Below are positions 1-14,700 of a stretch of DNA of 64,000 nucleotides, piece by piece. Source of the stretch: Pterobdella sp. o SKG-2022 (taxonomy: Eukaryota > Annelida > Clitellata > Hirudinida > Piscicolidae); assembly GCA_964035795.1 (NCBI GenBank), contig OZ038322.1:13594038-13658037 (forward strand), given 5' to 3'. Each line of letters begins with the position of its first letter. The stretch's first letter is position 1. Both the position numbers and the translations under genes were made by a program. A model generated the notes under the pieces. The model saw only the letters and a program-made list of their open reading frames with translations, had not been told where the DNA came from and ran no database searches.

Positions 1-1730
1 TGTTTATGGTATAAGTGAGTTTTCAAAAGTTTGCAAAAGTTCATAAGAGAAGGCGATGAGCACAAGTTAGAAGGAAGTGAATTCCACAGACGTGGAGCCT
101 GGTGAGAAAAAGAGCGACTAGTAAACAAGCCTGAAGAAACAGGTTGATGAAGCTGGAGACCAGAGTGCAAAGATCTGAGTGGTTGACGTGTGTGTCTGAT
201 TGACAAAAGATCAAAAAGATAAGCAGGTTGTTCAAGCTTGAGAGTGCATGCAATGAGCCAAAGTAATTTAAACTTGCATCTTTGGGAGACAGGTAGCCAG
301 TGCAAACGATCAAGACAGTCGTTGGAAGAGCTGAAATAATTAGCTTGAAGAACCGTTTTGGCCGCGTGGTTTTGGAGGGCTTGAAGTTTGCATAAAAGAT
401 AATTTGGCTGCCCGCAAAGGAGAGAATTACAGTAGTCCAATCTGGAAAGAACTAGTGAGATAAAGTGGGCATTAGCAGTGGAAAGAGGTAAGCATTTGCG
501 TACTTTCTTAATGGCATAGATATGGAAATTGGAAGATTGGATTATTTGAGAAATAAAGTGAGCAAAGTTCAAATTTGAATCTAAGGTGACACCTAAGATT
601 TTGAGCTTGGAAGATATAGGAAGTGTGGTGCCGTCGAGAGTTATCACAGAAGGGAGATTGTATTTTGCTAGAAGACGAGAGTTGCCGACAAACATCACCT
701 CACTCTTAGTAGGGTTTAGTTTCAGTTGGCTTTGGGAAAACTAGGAGTGTAGAGCGGAAAGACAACTGGATAATTTAAGGAGAGTGGGGCTAGAATCTGG
801 GTGAGAGAGTCCGGTGAAAAGAGTGATGTCATCAGCGAACTGGTAAAAAAGCAAGTCGTGCTGTACAATAATGCTACACATGGGTGATGTATAAAGAGAG
901 AAGAGGATTGGTAACAGAACGGAGCCCTGCGGCACGCCTGAGTTAAGTGATGTAAGAGAAGAAAAAAAATTGTCTATTTTAACGAACTGAGAACGTTGAG
1001 AAAGGTAAGAGCGAAACCAAGAAAGAGCGAGATCAGAAATATTGAAGTGTCTATTCAAAATATCAATTAAGATATTGTGATCGAGAGTGTCAAAAGCAGC
1101 AGAAAGGTCTAGCGAAACCAAAACGGCCGCATGTCCAGTAGCGCAGATGTTGCGAAGACTGTCAGTGATGCGTATGAGTGTGGTTTCTGTTGAGTGGTGC
1201 TTGCGATATGCTGATTGGAAAAGATTAAAATTAGGAAATGATGAAACGTGAGAAGTTATTCTGGAATGAACGAGTCTTTCGATAATTTTTGAAATGGTGT
1301 TCAAGTTAGAAATAGGGCGGTAGTTCGAAGGAATGGTAGGGTCCAAATTGCCTTTCTTTAGCAGAGAGAACCCGTGCTGTTTTAAAGGAGGCGGGGAATA
1401 TTGCTTGTGAAAAAGACAAGTTGGTAAGTTTGGAAATTATTGGAGCAAAGAGGAGAGAAAAGCGTTTTAAAGTGGATGTGGGGATCAAGTCTAATGGAAA
1501 AGATTTGTTGGGTAAAGAGCGAATTAGCCTACTCCTTCAATACTGACAAATGAAAAATAAGAGAGTGGTGTTCGATTGTCTGGTAGAATAGGGTCTGTGC
1601 AGCGCAAAATGGACGTTGGCAAAGATTTGTGACTAAGAGCGATTTTCTCTTTAAAAAAGCTACTAAAGGTATTCACAAGATTAATAGGTTCTGAAGAGTT
1701 GCTAATTTTCGATAAGTTCAAACTTTTTAT
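1..1730 (-). mobile_element. Decayed CR1/L2-like non-LTR retrotransposon, reverse transcriptase part
   Basis: Read on the minus strand this is the reverse transcriptase of a non-LTR retrotransposon. Visible motifs are NYRPISNL, LDLSAAFDTLDH, SGVPQGSV and FADDITLF (the catalytic FADD box), then the C-terminal block with LDYCNSL and LDRLHWLPVSQ. From about 1355 down to position 1 one frame is open except for a TAG at 741-743, where related copies carry Trp (LHS-stop-FSQ). Two frameshifts lie upstream, near 1360 and near 1530, so the copy is dead. The 3' end lies beyond the left edge and the 5' limit near 1730 is approximate. Assignment to the CR1/L2 group rests on the C-terminal block; the exact clade is inference. 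It lies just upstream of the visible FICD exons, probably in a FICD intron. Confidence 0.9.
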
Positions 1731-1977
1731 TAAACATATGGATTTAGATCTTTTATGATAGAATTCAACTTATCAAAAAAAAATTATATCTATCAAAAAA
1801 TTAGTTTATTTTACAGTTTGAAAAAGAAATATTAGGAAAAAGGGCATATGATGTTTTAAAAATCATTTTATTAAAATCTGAGAATCATCATCATCATTTA
1901 TCTTTGTAGTCTCATCCTTATGGGGTTGATACTTAACCTAAAAATATAGACTTAATGCTTTATTAAATTGCTTGCAG

Positions 1978-2821
1978 GAGCTCTGTTAACTGTACCCTCG
2001 AGTCATCCAGGTTTGAGGCGCCACCAAGCTGAACAGTATTACCGCCACATATACCATACCACTGCTATGGAAGGAAACACCTTCACACTATCACAAACAC
2101 GATCTTTTGTCGAGAATCGTATAGTTATCGCAGGTTCATTTGCTCAAAATTGACTTTTGATCACAAATTTTTCAGGATGTTTAATACTTTAGGAAAAAGT
2201 ATCATGGAGCATAATGAAATACTAGGGATGGAAGCAGCTTTGCATTTTCTCAACACAACATTTGAGTTTAAACGTCTGAGCTCCATAAAGTTGCATCACA
2301 TCTTGGAGATACATCGACGAGTAATGGGTTATGTAGACCCACTAGAGAGTGGAGTTTTCAGGAACACCCAAGTTTTTGTTGGTAACCATGTTCCTCCACC
2401 ATTTGAACAAATAAAAGATTTAATGGATGAGTTCGAAGAGTGGTTGAATGATGAAGAGAGTGTTTCAAATCTGCATCCTATAGAAATGGCAGCTCTGACT
2501 CATTACAAACTCGTATACATACACCCTTTTTATGATGGCAATGGCAGAACAAGTCGTTTATTAATGAATTTAGTGTTGATGATGGCTGGTTATCCAGCAA
2601 TCATTATACCTGTAGAAAAAAAACAGTTTTATTATGAGCACTTGGACACTGCTAATAAGGGTGATATCAGGCCATTTATCCGATTCATTGCACAATGTGC
2701 TGAAGATGTTCTAGATGAGTATTTACTTGCTTCTCTAACTTCAGCTCATAAAAGTTTCCCCGAGCTTGCTGATAAATTAACATCACTAAAGATCGATGAA
2801 GGAAGAACTATAATAACCTGA
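1978..2821 (+). CDS. FICD: Protein adenylyltransferase FICD (Fic domain), 3' exons only
   Basis: Two exons, 1978-2133 and 2193-2821, are separated by a 59-base GT-AG intron. Joining them gives VIAGKSIMEHNE, which fits the FICD family. FICD is an ER-resident enzyme that AMPylates and de-AMPylates the chaperone BiP/HSPA5. The Fic core HPFYDGNGRTSRLLMN is present with the catalytic His. The auto-inhibitory motif TTAMEGN (S/TxxxE-G/N) upstream is also intact, so the inhibitory Glu is kept. The acceptor at 1976-1977 (CTTGCAG) shows that an upstream exon, expected to carry the membrane anchor and TPR repeats, lies outside the window or was missed. The stop is TGA at 2819-2821. A nearer acceptor at 2174-2175 would give a 42-base intron but causes a frameshift and early stop. 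Family and C-terminal half are secure; the N-terminus is unseen. Confidence 0.93.
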
Positions 2822-5800
2822 TTGTATACTGTTATTAGTTGTATTATTCATGTGATATCTATGCTTAAATATGTTGAATTTATGTTTTTGAAAGTTGCCT
2901 TATGAAATGATGGTTACAATGGTGGGAGTTCAATCCTTTTTAGATTTTCTTTATTTTCTTATTTATTTTAGGAGATTTAAAAACGACTATTTTGAAACCT
3001 CAATTGTAAATATTTTTTTCTTCCATATTTTACTTGTATTTGAACCAACATAATCTTATTCGAATTTACTTTAGTTAAACTGAATAATTATCTCACATTG
3101 AAATCGCATCAAAAAATTTTCTCAAACTTTTTTCGAAAAAAAAAACATCTTCAACAATTTAATATTTTTTGACTCCATAAATCAAGTTTTTAAGAATTTT
3201 AGTCTTGAGTTATTAATCATTTTTAAATGGTTTATCCCAAATTTAATAACACAAACAGCAAATTGTTTCGTTATAAGCAAAGAATAACGCTCATGCATCG
3301 CAAGGTCAGTTTTAATGGTGATAGGACCGCTAGAGGTGATGAATTTAAAACAAGTAGTTTTATGATTTCACTTCAATTACCTTCTTACAAAATACATTTT
3401 GTATTTTATGCATACGACGAAATTGAAGATAGATGAAAAATGGTTCGTTTAAAAATTCAATTTTATTAAACTATTAAAATAACTGAAATAAAATTCTTTA
3501 TAAAACTGAAATTTTTACAAGGATAAAAAGAGATTATGGCATTGAGAAGAATAAGATTAATTGCGTGATATCAATACAGAAGCAAAAAAGTCTTTGATTG
3601 ATTTGCTCGCTAAAGGCGTTTTGTGGCTTAAGATGAAAATATATGAAAAAAATAAAAAGTTAAAACATTTTTTTTCAAAGAAGTATCTATTTGAAAAAAA
3701 AAGCCAAGTACAGATTGATTTTCTCACAAGTGAAAATATTGTATGGCTGAAGAATATTGGGTTTGTGAGAATAATAATTGAAGGTGCCGTTCATTATAAC
3801 TATTGATTTTTTTCTGAGATTAAAAACTTCATTTTAAACAATTCCTTATAAATCATTTTTTTACAATAATCATCAATTATTTTATTAAACCCTTTTATGC
3901 AAAAAAAGCCATCATTTTGATCATGAATCATCAAACTTCCTATTTTAAAATTTAGATATGAACATTAATGTTTTAAAAATTGAAATTTTTAAAATATATC
4001 GTTTTATTTCAAGACTAAAGCTAACTACTAAAATTGGAAGATATCTTAAATTAAACCCTTGAGTAATTTTATTTCTGATTATAATTTCTAATTAGTATCT
4101 GTCTGGATTTTTATATAGAAGTATTATAAGTTGTGAGGCAAAAATACACTTAATAACCCATTCTGGTTTATTTCAAATCGGATCAAAATATATCTAAATA
4201 TAATTAATAAAAAATTATCCTAAGTTTTTTATTTGTTAAATAACTAAAAATAAGGGAAAGCACCTTGTTTTGAAAATAACATGCAATTTATTATTATTAT
4301 ATGATTATTAGTGTCATAAGAAATTTAAAGATGCTAGGATCGTAATAAAAAAATGATGAAAAATACTGATATTATAACTTTATATTGAGTTCAACTCACA
4401 AAATGCTTCGTGGACTTAAACTCCGAAAAATGCTTTCATTCCGAATATTTATGTTTGGCATGAAGAATTGAAATGATAAAAACAAGAACTTATATTTTAG
4501 TAATAGATTAAATTCATGAAAACTATATTTTTAACATGTTAAACACCAACATAGTATATGAAAAAATAACACTTCATGGAGAAGCTAATTTAAAAATAAA
4601 TTAGTTCCAATGAATTTTGAAAATAAAAAGGGGAAAATTCTCAAAAAAAAAATACTTTCAGCATATTTGAAAATACTGAATATATATGGGAAAAATGGTA
4701 ATGTTAAAAATTTTAAGCGAAAACTTCAGTTTCAGTCTTGATTTTTTTTCTTTTTTTTGAGCTTTAAACAGATTATGTATCTCTCAATCAAACTTTATAA
4801 GGCTTATATCGACTTTTATTATTTATTTTAATGATGTATAACCTTGACAGTTTCAACGTTTTGAATTAAGTAATAGATACTTGAACTTAAAAACAAAAAA
4901 AATTTTTCAAATTTATTACAGATTAAGAAGAACTTTTTGTATTTTGAAGCAAATATGAAAATTTCGTGCAACTTTCGAAAACTAAAAATTCTTTTTTACT
5001 ATTCTAAATCGAAAGTTTCAAAAAAAAATTTGTTTCCACAAAAAATTCAAATCATAGCTTCTCATTACATAACAATGACTGTTCCATAGGGTAGTTGTAA
5101 TATTAATCATCTTTAATGAAAAGCATCTTTTAAAATTTTATGCTTTTAAAACTTCTAAGTGTAAAAATTTCTAAATATAAATTCATTATTGATCCCTGAT
5201 ATTGACATTGTATTGAAAGTAATTTTTTATTCATATTATGGTGCAACCGAAAAAAATAAAAATTGAGAATCATTTCGAATATTTTTGTTCATTCTTTCAT
5301 GAAAAAATAATGAGTGTAGCTGAGAATGATGAGCTTGAGAAAGACCGTATATAAACACGAAGACAGCTCGCCTGAGTCACTGATGTAAAGTGGTTTTAAG
5401 GGTTTTAGTCAAGTAACGTTTTAGTTTGTTAATATTTTGCTAAGTTTTGCTGTTTTTAGTGTTAATAAAAAATGAAACCGTATAAATTCTTGTATTGAAT
5501 AAAAATATAAATAGCTGTTCCATTCAAGACTCCTCATCTTAACAATAAAAGAGTTTTGCAGAGAACTTTCAAGTTTTTTGTCTTGCTATTTCTTTTCAAG
5601 AATAACTTTACTTCCAAAAAGTAATGAAATTGCTGAAATAGCTTTCTCAGAACCATTTTGCAAAGCAATAAAAAAGGTTTTCTAATTTTGTTTCGGTCTG
5701 AATTTTTCAAAAATTTAGTCTTGTAACAAAAATAATGAAAAATTTGAGTTAAATATTCTCTTTTGAAAACAGCTAAAATCGTCACAAACTTTGTCTTGAA

Positions 5801-8800
5801 ACGTTTTTCAAATGAAAAATTTTATTCTAAAACAAGGAAAGATAATAGAATTAAAAAAACAAACTAAGATAATAAAGGCTGCATTAAAGTTGTTGATGTG
5901 AATGTCATAGTAATAGAGTTTGTGGATTGATTGATTGTTTCATAGGACAAAGCCAACTGTGAACAAATCCATTACATTATTCCAACTGTACAGATATAAA
6001 AGTGGAAAAATACTCAAAAAGATAGTCTCAACGTTATTAAAATAAAAAAGAATCTAAAAACATCTTTTCTTTGTCTGATCAAAGGCATTCCAAAGAGAAG
6101 GATGACTCAACCAAGTCCAGCAGTATGAACTAATACACTTTTTACCATTACTATTTAGAACTAATTTATTAGGTTTCAAAAACACGTTTTTTATGGTTAC
6201 TAAAATTTTTTAATTAGATTTCAAGATTTATTGTAAATTTTGAGTTTTGAAACTTGTTCGGGCCATGATAACATGCTTGTCACACGATTAATGGTCCCGC
6301 AGCAATATATTGGCGGACGAACTAAGCTTGAGGTTTTTAAAGGATTTAATCCCAAAATTTATCTTTAATATTAATTAGGTTACCACTATTTTTAGAATGT
6401 ATTTTTTTTCTTTGGTATTATTTACAAGCGGGAAAACAACGCTGTTTGATCTAAAAATAATATTTTGTTTTCTTGTAATTTTATGCTTTCGTTTTTATTT
6501 ACTACCAAATATGAAAATTTTATGAAATAGAAAACACATTTATTCAATTAAAAATATTTCACGTTTGTTAATCTTTTGACGGTTTAATGAGTTTAAAAAA
6601 ATTCTTAACGTAAAATTAATCCATTGGGAAAAAGATCACTCAATTTAATCTTGCGATTCTCAGTCTTATTCGCTCAAAAAATAATGAAAATTGTGAAAGG
6701 TTTCAATTTTTTTGAAAAAGTTCAAAGGCAAAACTAAATGAAAATTATATTTCCCAAGACGTTTTTAGTTTCCATTTAAAGAAAATATAAAAATCGCTAA
6801 TGTAATCAGTCAACTCGTTGTCCAAAGCAGTTAGAGTTCAAGAGTGAGCTCTTTCGAGCGTTTTCATTCTAAAAATTTAAGCATTTTCACGCCAAATCAT
6901 TCATTTAGATTGGGTGCTTGTGAAAACCTCTACTCTTTTCTGAAAATTTTCACAAAAAATCATGAAGTTTTTGAATAAAAATAATTTCTCAAATTTCAAA
7001 TATAAAGTAAAATTCAATTTATAGATTAAGTTTTTTCGTCACGAAAATATAAAATTTAAAAAGACCTCTAAATTCCATGACTACTGAAAGTGCTACAGAG
7101 AATAGTAGCATAATGTTGATAGGCATTTGATTGTACCAAGCATGCTTTGTTGCTAATACAAACAGCATAAAGGCATTCCAATTGAATATAAGCTAGAGGG
7201 CAATTTTTACAATCACTGGTTTTATCGAAATTCCATTTTAAAAATAGCTATTCTGCCATCATTATTCGATAGCCTATGAAACAATTTCAAAATAGATTTA
7301 TTTGAAAAGCTCAAAATAAAATTTAAAGATTCTGTTTTTTCAATATTTCTAAATCAATAAATTGAAAATTAAATGACCATGAAATTTTTTGCATCTTTTT
7401 GTTCGCCAATGATAACGACATTCAATGAGGTTCGATTATACAAAATGACCAGGATGGTCGTAATCTTTGCAACATAAACGTAATTGTTTTCTATACAATC
7501 TTTCATGAATCAAACAAAAACAAGGGGATTCATAAAAAATAATGTCTTTGAACAAATTTTGAGTGTTTTATGCAATCTTAAATCACAACTAACAGCAATA
7601 CTTTCGAAGCAAGACAAGATTTCCCCAAATTGTCATGTAAAACGAAAAAAAAAATTCGTCGTCTGTATAACTTTGAAAAATTGACATTGATTTACGTGTT
7701 CAAATGACTGAACTAGAAATTAGAATCAAAAATCACTAAATGGAATTTTTCTTTTATTTTATATAAAGCCTGAAAATGAGCCACGTCAAAACACTTTTGA
7801 TGGCAGCGTGTAAAGGCTTTGGTGTGAGTCGGCTTCGTTTCCAAAGAGCTCAAGTGATTTGACTCGTGAAATATTTTAAATTGAAAAAATAATCTGAATT
7901 GAAATATAGGTAACAAAAATTTGAAATTTTTTGCAATATTCTGAAATGGGAATTTTCATAAATATTGGAGTACGATTCAATAATTTAAAAAGAAGATATA
8001 AAAAAATGGTATGAAAATAAATAAAACATTTGCTTTGGAATAATTTTTTACATAGAATAAACAGCTAGTTTTGAAAATTAATGTAATTTTTTGTGAAAAA
8101 AATTGATTTCTGAATTAAAAAACACAAATATTCTTATACTTCCAACACATTTTTAATAAAGCCTACCAAGTCAATTCATATTAGAGAAAAGTTTTATTGA
8201 ATTCACACAAAAGAAATCTGAAAACTCTGAAAAATTTAAACAGAAAAAAGTTCGTTGTAATGGAGTTTATTCAAGGGTATCTTTGATAAAATTAAAAAAA
8301 AATCTCAAGAACAAAACTAATTTTCTAACGACTCTGTATACAAACGTATCTGAATAGTGATTGCGGTATTTTAAATGAGATTTTCAGCCTATAGGGTCAG
8401 GGAATAGAATAAATCAGATAATTGAACTAAGTACCAGACTCAATTAAGCTATCTTCCTTCTATTTGAACTGTAGTTTTTTGATCTGAACGTCTTTTCTCA
8501 ACTTTGCTTTAATACATTTTTTACTCTATGTTAAAAATTTCGAAAGCTTTTTTGAGTATATAATTTGAAGGTTTGATTGTATGCATATGTTATTTTTTAT
8601 AAGAAACTTCAACACAGTCTTCAATCAAAAAAAAGATAATTAAAGCATTTTGGAGCGGAAAATCTTTTCTTTATTTATTCACACCAATAGAATTGAAGTC
8701 TGAAAAATTCTCCCATGTTTTTAGAAAAAAAAAATTGCATATAATATTGGAAATATGGATATAAAATGATTCTTAAAAACTATAAAGGGTCATTGGGTGT

Positions 8801-11724
8801 AAGGAACATATGTGCATGTGTTCATAGCATCAAATTCATGCTTTGAAAACCCTCAAGTAAAAGATAATATTTGTGTAGAAAAAGGAAAATAATCTATGAT
8901 AAACACTGAAAGTGATATATTCCATCTTTATTGTATAGATTGATTTTCGATTACAATAAATGAAAGTACTTTTTAAAATTAAATTTTTGATCGTTAATTC
9001 ACAAAGAAGAGGTTAGCGTTGAGTGATTAAACTCATAAATTAGATGAATATGATAAGAAATATTGAATTGAGATTGAAGGAGATGGTAAAGTAATAAAAG
9101 TTTTAAGTGGAGGCTTAAGACGGCTTTTAAGTCGATTAATGAAAAGTGGAGAATCATAAAATAATATTCCAGCATGCGATTTTGAATTTTTTTCTATAGC
9201 TTCTTAATCTAACGCCAAGCTTGTAACACAAAACTACGCTTTTTATTTTGCTTAAGTATTGACTGAAACTATTGTTTGCATCAATAATGTATGAAATAAC
9301 TTAAAACTTGGTTTAAAATGGCACTAAACCTACCTGGAGCTGAACGATAAAAAAGATATTTCTCGGCTTTGGTCATGGCGAGGAGAGAAATAAAATAAAT
9401 GAAAATTGATTGAATTTTTCGAAAAGTTGTAACATTAAAACAGTTTTACTTGGTTGAAAGCTTTAACATTAAATATAAGAGCAAGGAATTTTTTGATTAT
9501 CGAATTGGTCCATTCACTTGAGCTTTATATCAAGAAATTCAATTATTAATTGAAAGTTTTTTTCTATAAGACCTAGTAATGTGAAAATGGAAAAAAGGTC
9601 TGAAATGGATGCAATTTTCATTCTTCTAGTTCTTGAAAGACAATTTTCGATTTATTACACAATTTTGGAATTTCTTTTATCGCTTAACTAGGAAATATTT
9701 TTCAGCCTAAAAATATTAAAATTAAAGATAAGGAAGATATGGAAGTCCATATGCATTAATTTGAGCAATAAAACTTGGGCATTCTGTTTTTAAACTTTCT
9801 AAAAGTAATTAAACTTTTATTAAGTTAGTTTGTTATATTTTGTTACTGCTTGAAAGCCTATTGATTCAGAAATAAATTGAAAGTATGAGAATACCACACA
9901 TCCGTGGGATGTTTGCCCAATTATTGAAGAATTTGCCTTTATGTCTGTAATGTCAATATAACAAAGATTGTTTGTTTTTTAACCTTTATTCAAAACATTT
10001 TTTCAATATCTTTCCAATCAATTGAATAGTCTATCCAATTTTCTGAATGATAAAGTAGCTTTTATACTATGAAATCTTGAGTAGCCATTATTACTTTTGA
10101 ACAAGATTTTTAAAAATATCTCCCACATTCGAATGCCGAGCTTATTAATATTTGAGAAAATACTAGCTTAATATACGCGAAAAATTCTAAAAGACATTTT
10201 TTGCACCAAGTCTAAAGTAAATACAAGCTTGCAAGTGAATTGGATACGTTTTGCAAAAATCTTCGCAGACCCAGAGGGTTCACAGGGAAATGAGACTGGA
10301 GATAAACATGCAATCTTAATGTTGATGTACTGTGCATCTATAATACAAAAATATTTTATATAACAAAGATAATATACGCCTTTCATCCTTTTGAACATCA
10401 GCCCAGTAACTCCATGTGATAAGAAGTAATTAAAAACACATCTACAAAGTTGGCTCAGGCACATTTTATACGCCACTGCTGATAATTCATATTGACAAAA
10501 TGGCACAAGTCCTCGTTATAATGATTCTCAGTAGTTCTCTCTGTACCATGAATACAAAAATACTACTAAATCATCTATTATATTGATACCAAACATTTGT
10601 CATTGAGTCAAAATTTTGAAAAACGTCTATTCACTTTCAAAACCGAATTAGTCTTTCTAATTGGATCAAAATTTCAAAAACGGCTTGTATGGCAACAATT
10701 CTTCTCGATCAATGCTCTAGAAAATTATTGTTTTGAAGAAAGCAATATTTCTCTTCGTTGAATGAGAAGATTTTTGTTAATACTTTAAGGAACTAATTTC
10801 TCAATGTTGAAACTAAGCAAAAAAAATTCAATTTTCACGGCACAGCTCCAAATAGAAAGTTTTATTGAAATTCAATCATATTTGTATTTTTTATAGTTCT
10901 TTATTTCATTGGGGCTTCGTTGCCTGTGAGAATAAAGTTATTTGATTTTCAACGTTTTTATTTATTATGAAAAAAAATCAAAGATAGAGCGGGTTTAAGC
11001 TTCACAAGCCTCCAACTCTTCAGTATCTACACAATCACATGCAGTTATTATACACAAGCATCATTTCCTCGTAAAATGTACGAGCATACGTTCAAAGCAC
11101 TCATTAAAAAGAGCTGAAAACTTCAAATAATACTCTTTAAATATTATCAAATAAAAAATATTACATTGAAAAGATAAATACAATTTAAAATAACGATGCA
11201 AGGTGGCATGGAGTGTGGTTGGAAATAAGCGCTGAAGACACGTGTCACTTCCGGGCTATGCATGCATCAATTCATTTCATAATTAACAATGCTTATAAGT
11301 TATTTTTAAATATAATTTTTAAAAGACAAAAAATGTTGTTAAAAAATAATTAGCGCAGTGAATAATCTCTGATTCTCAAGCTTTAATAAACATACACAAT
11401 GAGCCTATGTTTTCATGCTGGAAGTAGTTTTTAAGAGTATATTGAAGTTTTTACCTGCAAAGTTGTTTTGAATAGTAAATGATATTTTCTATTTTGAAGT
11501 TTGAGCTTAAAAGCGGACATAACGTTTCTATAGTCTTAAAGCACATTGTTAGTATGGCAACAGACTCAAATTATCAATAGTTCACACATATAACATTAAA
11601 AAATTGTTCTAAAAAATATTTCATTAGAATCCTCATTTATTGTGAAACGTTTTTTTCATGTCATGATATATTTCATATGAATATAACATTCATAATTGAC
11701 ATTCGTCTTCATTAATCTGAGTAG
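2822..11724. other. Gene-poor AT-rich stretch
   Basis: No domain-bearing ORF, RNA gene or intact transposon was recognised on either strand. An AATAAA near 3487 could serve FICD but is one of many chance matches in such DNA. Short ORFs at 3227-3436, 3561-3806, 5534-5785 and 10168-10506 have no recognisable motif and no matching splice partners. The stretch probably holds the FICD 3' UTR and ankyrin upstream sequence; decayed transposons cannot be ruled out by eye. Confidence 0.5.
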
Positions 11725-14700
11725 ATGCGAAAACTATGGGGTGCTGTGGTGGATGGGAGGTTGGAGGAAATTGAAGAAATGCTACAAAAGCAAGAAATCC
11801 AGGCAGATGCTTCTAACAGTGTAAGTTGTATTTTGAAGGTTTCTTTTGCATATAAGCCTCTTTTTATTTCTACCTAAGACACTGTTTAATTTTCACACGT
11901 GCTGATTCTTAATTAAAATTTTTGTTTGTCCCACCTAAGACATAAATTAAAATATTTAATTTGTTTTTAGACTTAGAAAATGTTTTCTAACCTGTTGTTT
12001 TTGAGAGAATGTGTTTTAAGTTGTCAAGTATAACTCACACAGCTTTTAATGGAGATTATAAACTCAAACCACATCAATAATTCTTTGTTAAAGAAATCAA
12101 ATGAATATTTAAAATAAAATTATGAAGATTGAAATCATGTGAACTCGAATTGAAATAACAATTTTTTATTGCTTTGAAACACAGACTTCTGCTTGAATCG
12201 TTGGTGAATTACATGCGGGGTTTTCAATTAATGATTTTTATAAACATTATGACAACTTTATGCTTTAATAGTTACAGCATCAACACCCATAAAATGGATT
12301 TATCATTTTGAGTTATTTGTAATGAAACTGCCCAGAAATGACACAGATGCCAGAGTTTATATGAAATAAAAAATGTATATTGTTGCATGCGAGCAATTAT
12401 CTTATCGGCAATATTTTTGTTATTTTCAAAATGATTATTCAAATATTAATAAAAAATTTTCGAAAGAAATTTTATAAATGAAAAGTGGCGGTTTTGTATT
12501 TAATAACATAGTAACTTTTGGAAAAAATTGAATTACGAAAAAAGAGTATAACATTAATGAAAGATAGTGAATGGCTTGTTAACAACTATGTAGGAGCTCA
12601 TCTGCGCATGCCAATCCAATTAGATCTAAATCTCTTCTTCGTCTTGTTCCAATTTCTTCAACTTTTATCTTATCCCATTTATTTCCATATTTTAGACCTG
12701 CAAAAATTTTTTTATATGGCTCTAAAAGTCTCTTCATTATGGTGAATTTTCCCTCAAAGAATATTTTTGGTGAAAACTTTTTATAATGGAGACAGTGCAA
12801 AGAAATTTTTCCGCATATACGTGCACGAACAAACTGTATGTCTCTTTCTGGCTCCTATTTTATACATACATTGGGTGTATATCGAAAAAGTTTCTTAAAC
12901 CTTGCTACTTTTTTGTCAAAACAGCTTAAATCTTTTACCACAAAAGTAAAGTTAGTTTCAAATGAGATTTTAATAGTGAAGGTTTTATCAAAAGAATTTT
13001 ATATTTTAAAACTTGTACTTTGGCATTTATGTCAAGGTAAATGCTAAAGCTTTATCAAATGTAGCGTTTATATTCCTAGACAATACAACTTGGACTATAT
13101 TAAAATTTTGGAATTTTTCTTTAAAAAATTCAAAATCTGCTAAATAGCGTAAGACCATTTTGAAGCCTTAACGACTTTCGATTCAAAGACTTGCATAAAT
13201 TTGTTGCAAAACCTCTTTTGGAGTGTTTGAATGAAGCTTTATAATGGTTTTCAACAATGCCTTCTGAAAGTGCCAGATTTCATTCTTTAAGTTTTTTTAA
13301 TATTAAAAAAAACCAAAATAAGTTCCTTAAGTTCAGATATTCTTTGAAAATATCTTGTCAACGGATAGTTTCCGGGATAATATAAGAAGAAATATGAATG
13401 GAATTAGACTGAGTCATCTGTGCAATATGTCCTCAGTTGATTGCTTCTCAAGGTGCTAGTTACGTGTGTGTACTTCTACAGTTTCTAAAATATTTCATAG
13501 CTTTTCATACCTATACATTTTTTTGCATTTTTAGCTTTATGAGTTAATATCAGTGTTTTCAACTTGAAGATTGATTAAGAACTTCAAAAATAAATTTAAT
13601 ATGTTTCATTAATTTGAAACCTATTTAAAACTTCAGTCCATGTTCAACAGTCAGGCTTGCAAGCTCTACATTTGGCAGCCAAAGTAGGAAAAGTGGATGT
13701 AGCATCATTACTCTTGAAGCATGGAGCCAAGGTTAACGCAAAATCCACTGTGAGTTATTACACGAAATATGTCTGAATTCAGCGTTAGTTATTACATGAG
13801 GTGTGTCTGAATGAAGCTGAATGAAGTAATAATGCAAGGTTTTAATACGTATTCACTGTTTGGATGCATTTTGTGGCTTTAAATTTAATTAAACTTTTTA
13901 AAAGTTTTTTTCTAAAACGATGAAAAATCATAATCACATTTTAATCCATTTATGACTTAAATTAAAGTTATTCTCAAAGAAGTTTTGAATGTTTTGTGTT
14001 GAACTGTGGATATTTCAAGATTACGTGGTCTGAACTAAGAATTGTGGTATTAAAGTAAAAAATGATTGCAAAATATCTTTTTACTTGTTTACTCCAGCAA
14101 TTTTATAATCAAAGTTAAAGTCCAATGCTAAAACTCTCAAACCGATTGTTGTAATTTAAATTGGACGTTGAGAAATAGAGTTCTTTAGAACATCATTTAA
14201 AACCTTGACAAATATACATATATTACATTTTTAATTTTTCAATTCAACGAATAAAAATAAAAAAAAATAAAAAAATAAAATCTGAACATATTTTTCTGAA
14301 TTCCTTGTATCGATTTTTTTAGAGCAGTTCCATCAGCCAAGTCGAAATAGAAATAACGACTTCACTATATTCTAGTTAAGAAGGCAACAATCAATGCTGC
14401 ATCTTGCTTTCCATTTTTTTATTATTGTAGTTTTCTATTATATTATTATAATGTTCCAAAAAGCTAATCATTTCTTGACCATAATTTGTTGTTTTGAAAG
14501 ATTAATGCAAATTTGTCCTTTTTTTCTTGAATGATTCACCCATCAAGCTATCTCTTATAAACGCTGCAGCAAATCCTTATCGTCTCACATACATCCCTGT
14601 TCTGTTTAACTGTTCCTAATCATTCTTCTCTAAATTTTTTGTTTACAATGATTATTTTTCAATTTGATTTCTAATAGTGTATTTCTTGATTGAGTTGGAC

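Noticed and set aside
41..313. Minus-strand ORF of 90 codons
   Set aside because: Shadow frame; the true LINE frame reads through the same bases with conserved reverse transcriptase C-terminal motifs.
3227..3806. Two plus-strand ORFs of 69 and 81 codons after FICD
   Set aside because: No motif and no splice link; consistent with chance ORFs in AT-rich DNA.
10168..10506. Minus-strand ORF of 112 codons
   Set aside because: Irregular composition, no motif, no splice context.
10995..11110. Minus-strand fragment ending CDCVDTEELEACEA-stop
   Set aside because: Looks coding for a few residues but no splice acceptor keeps it open upstream.
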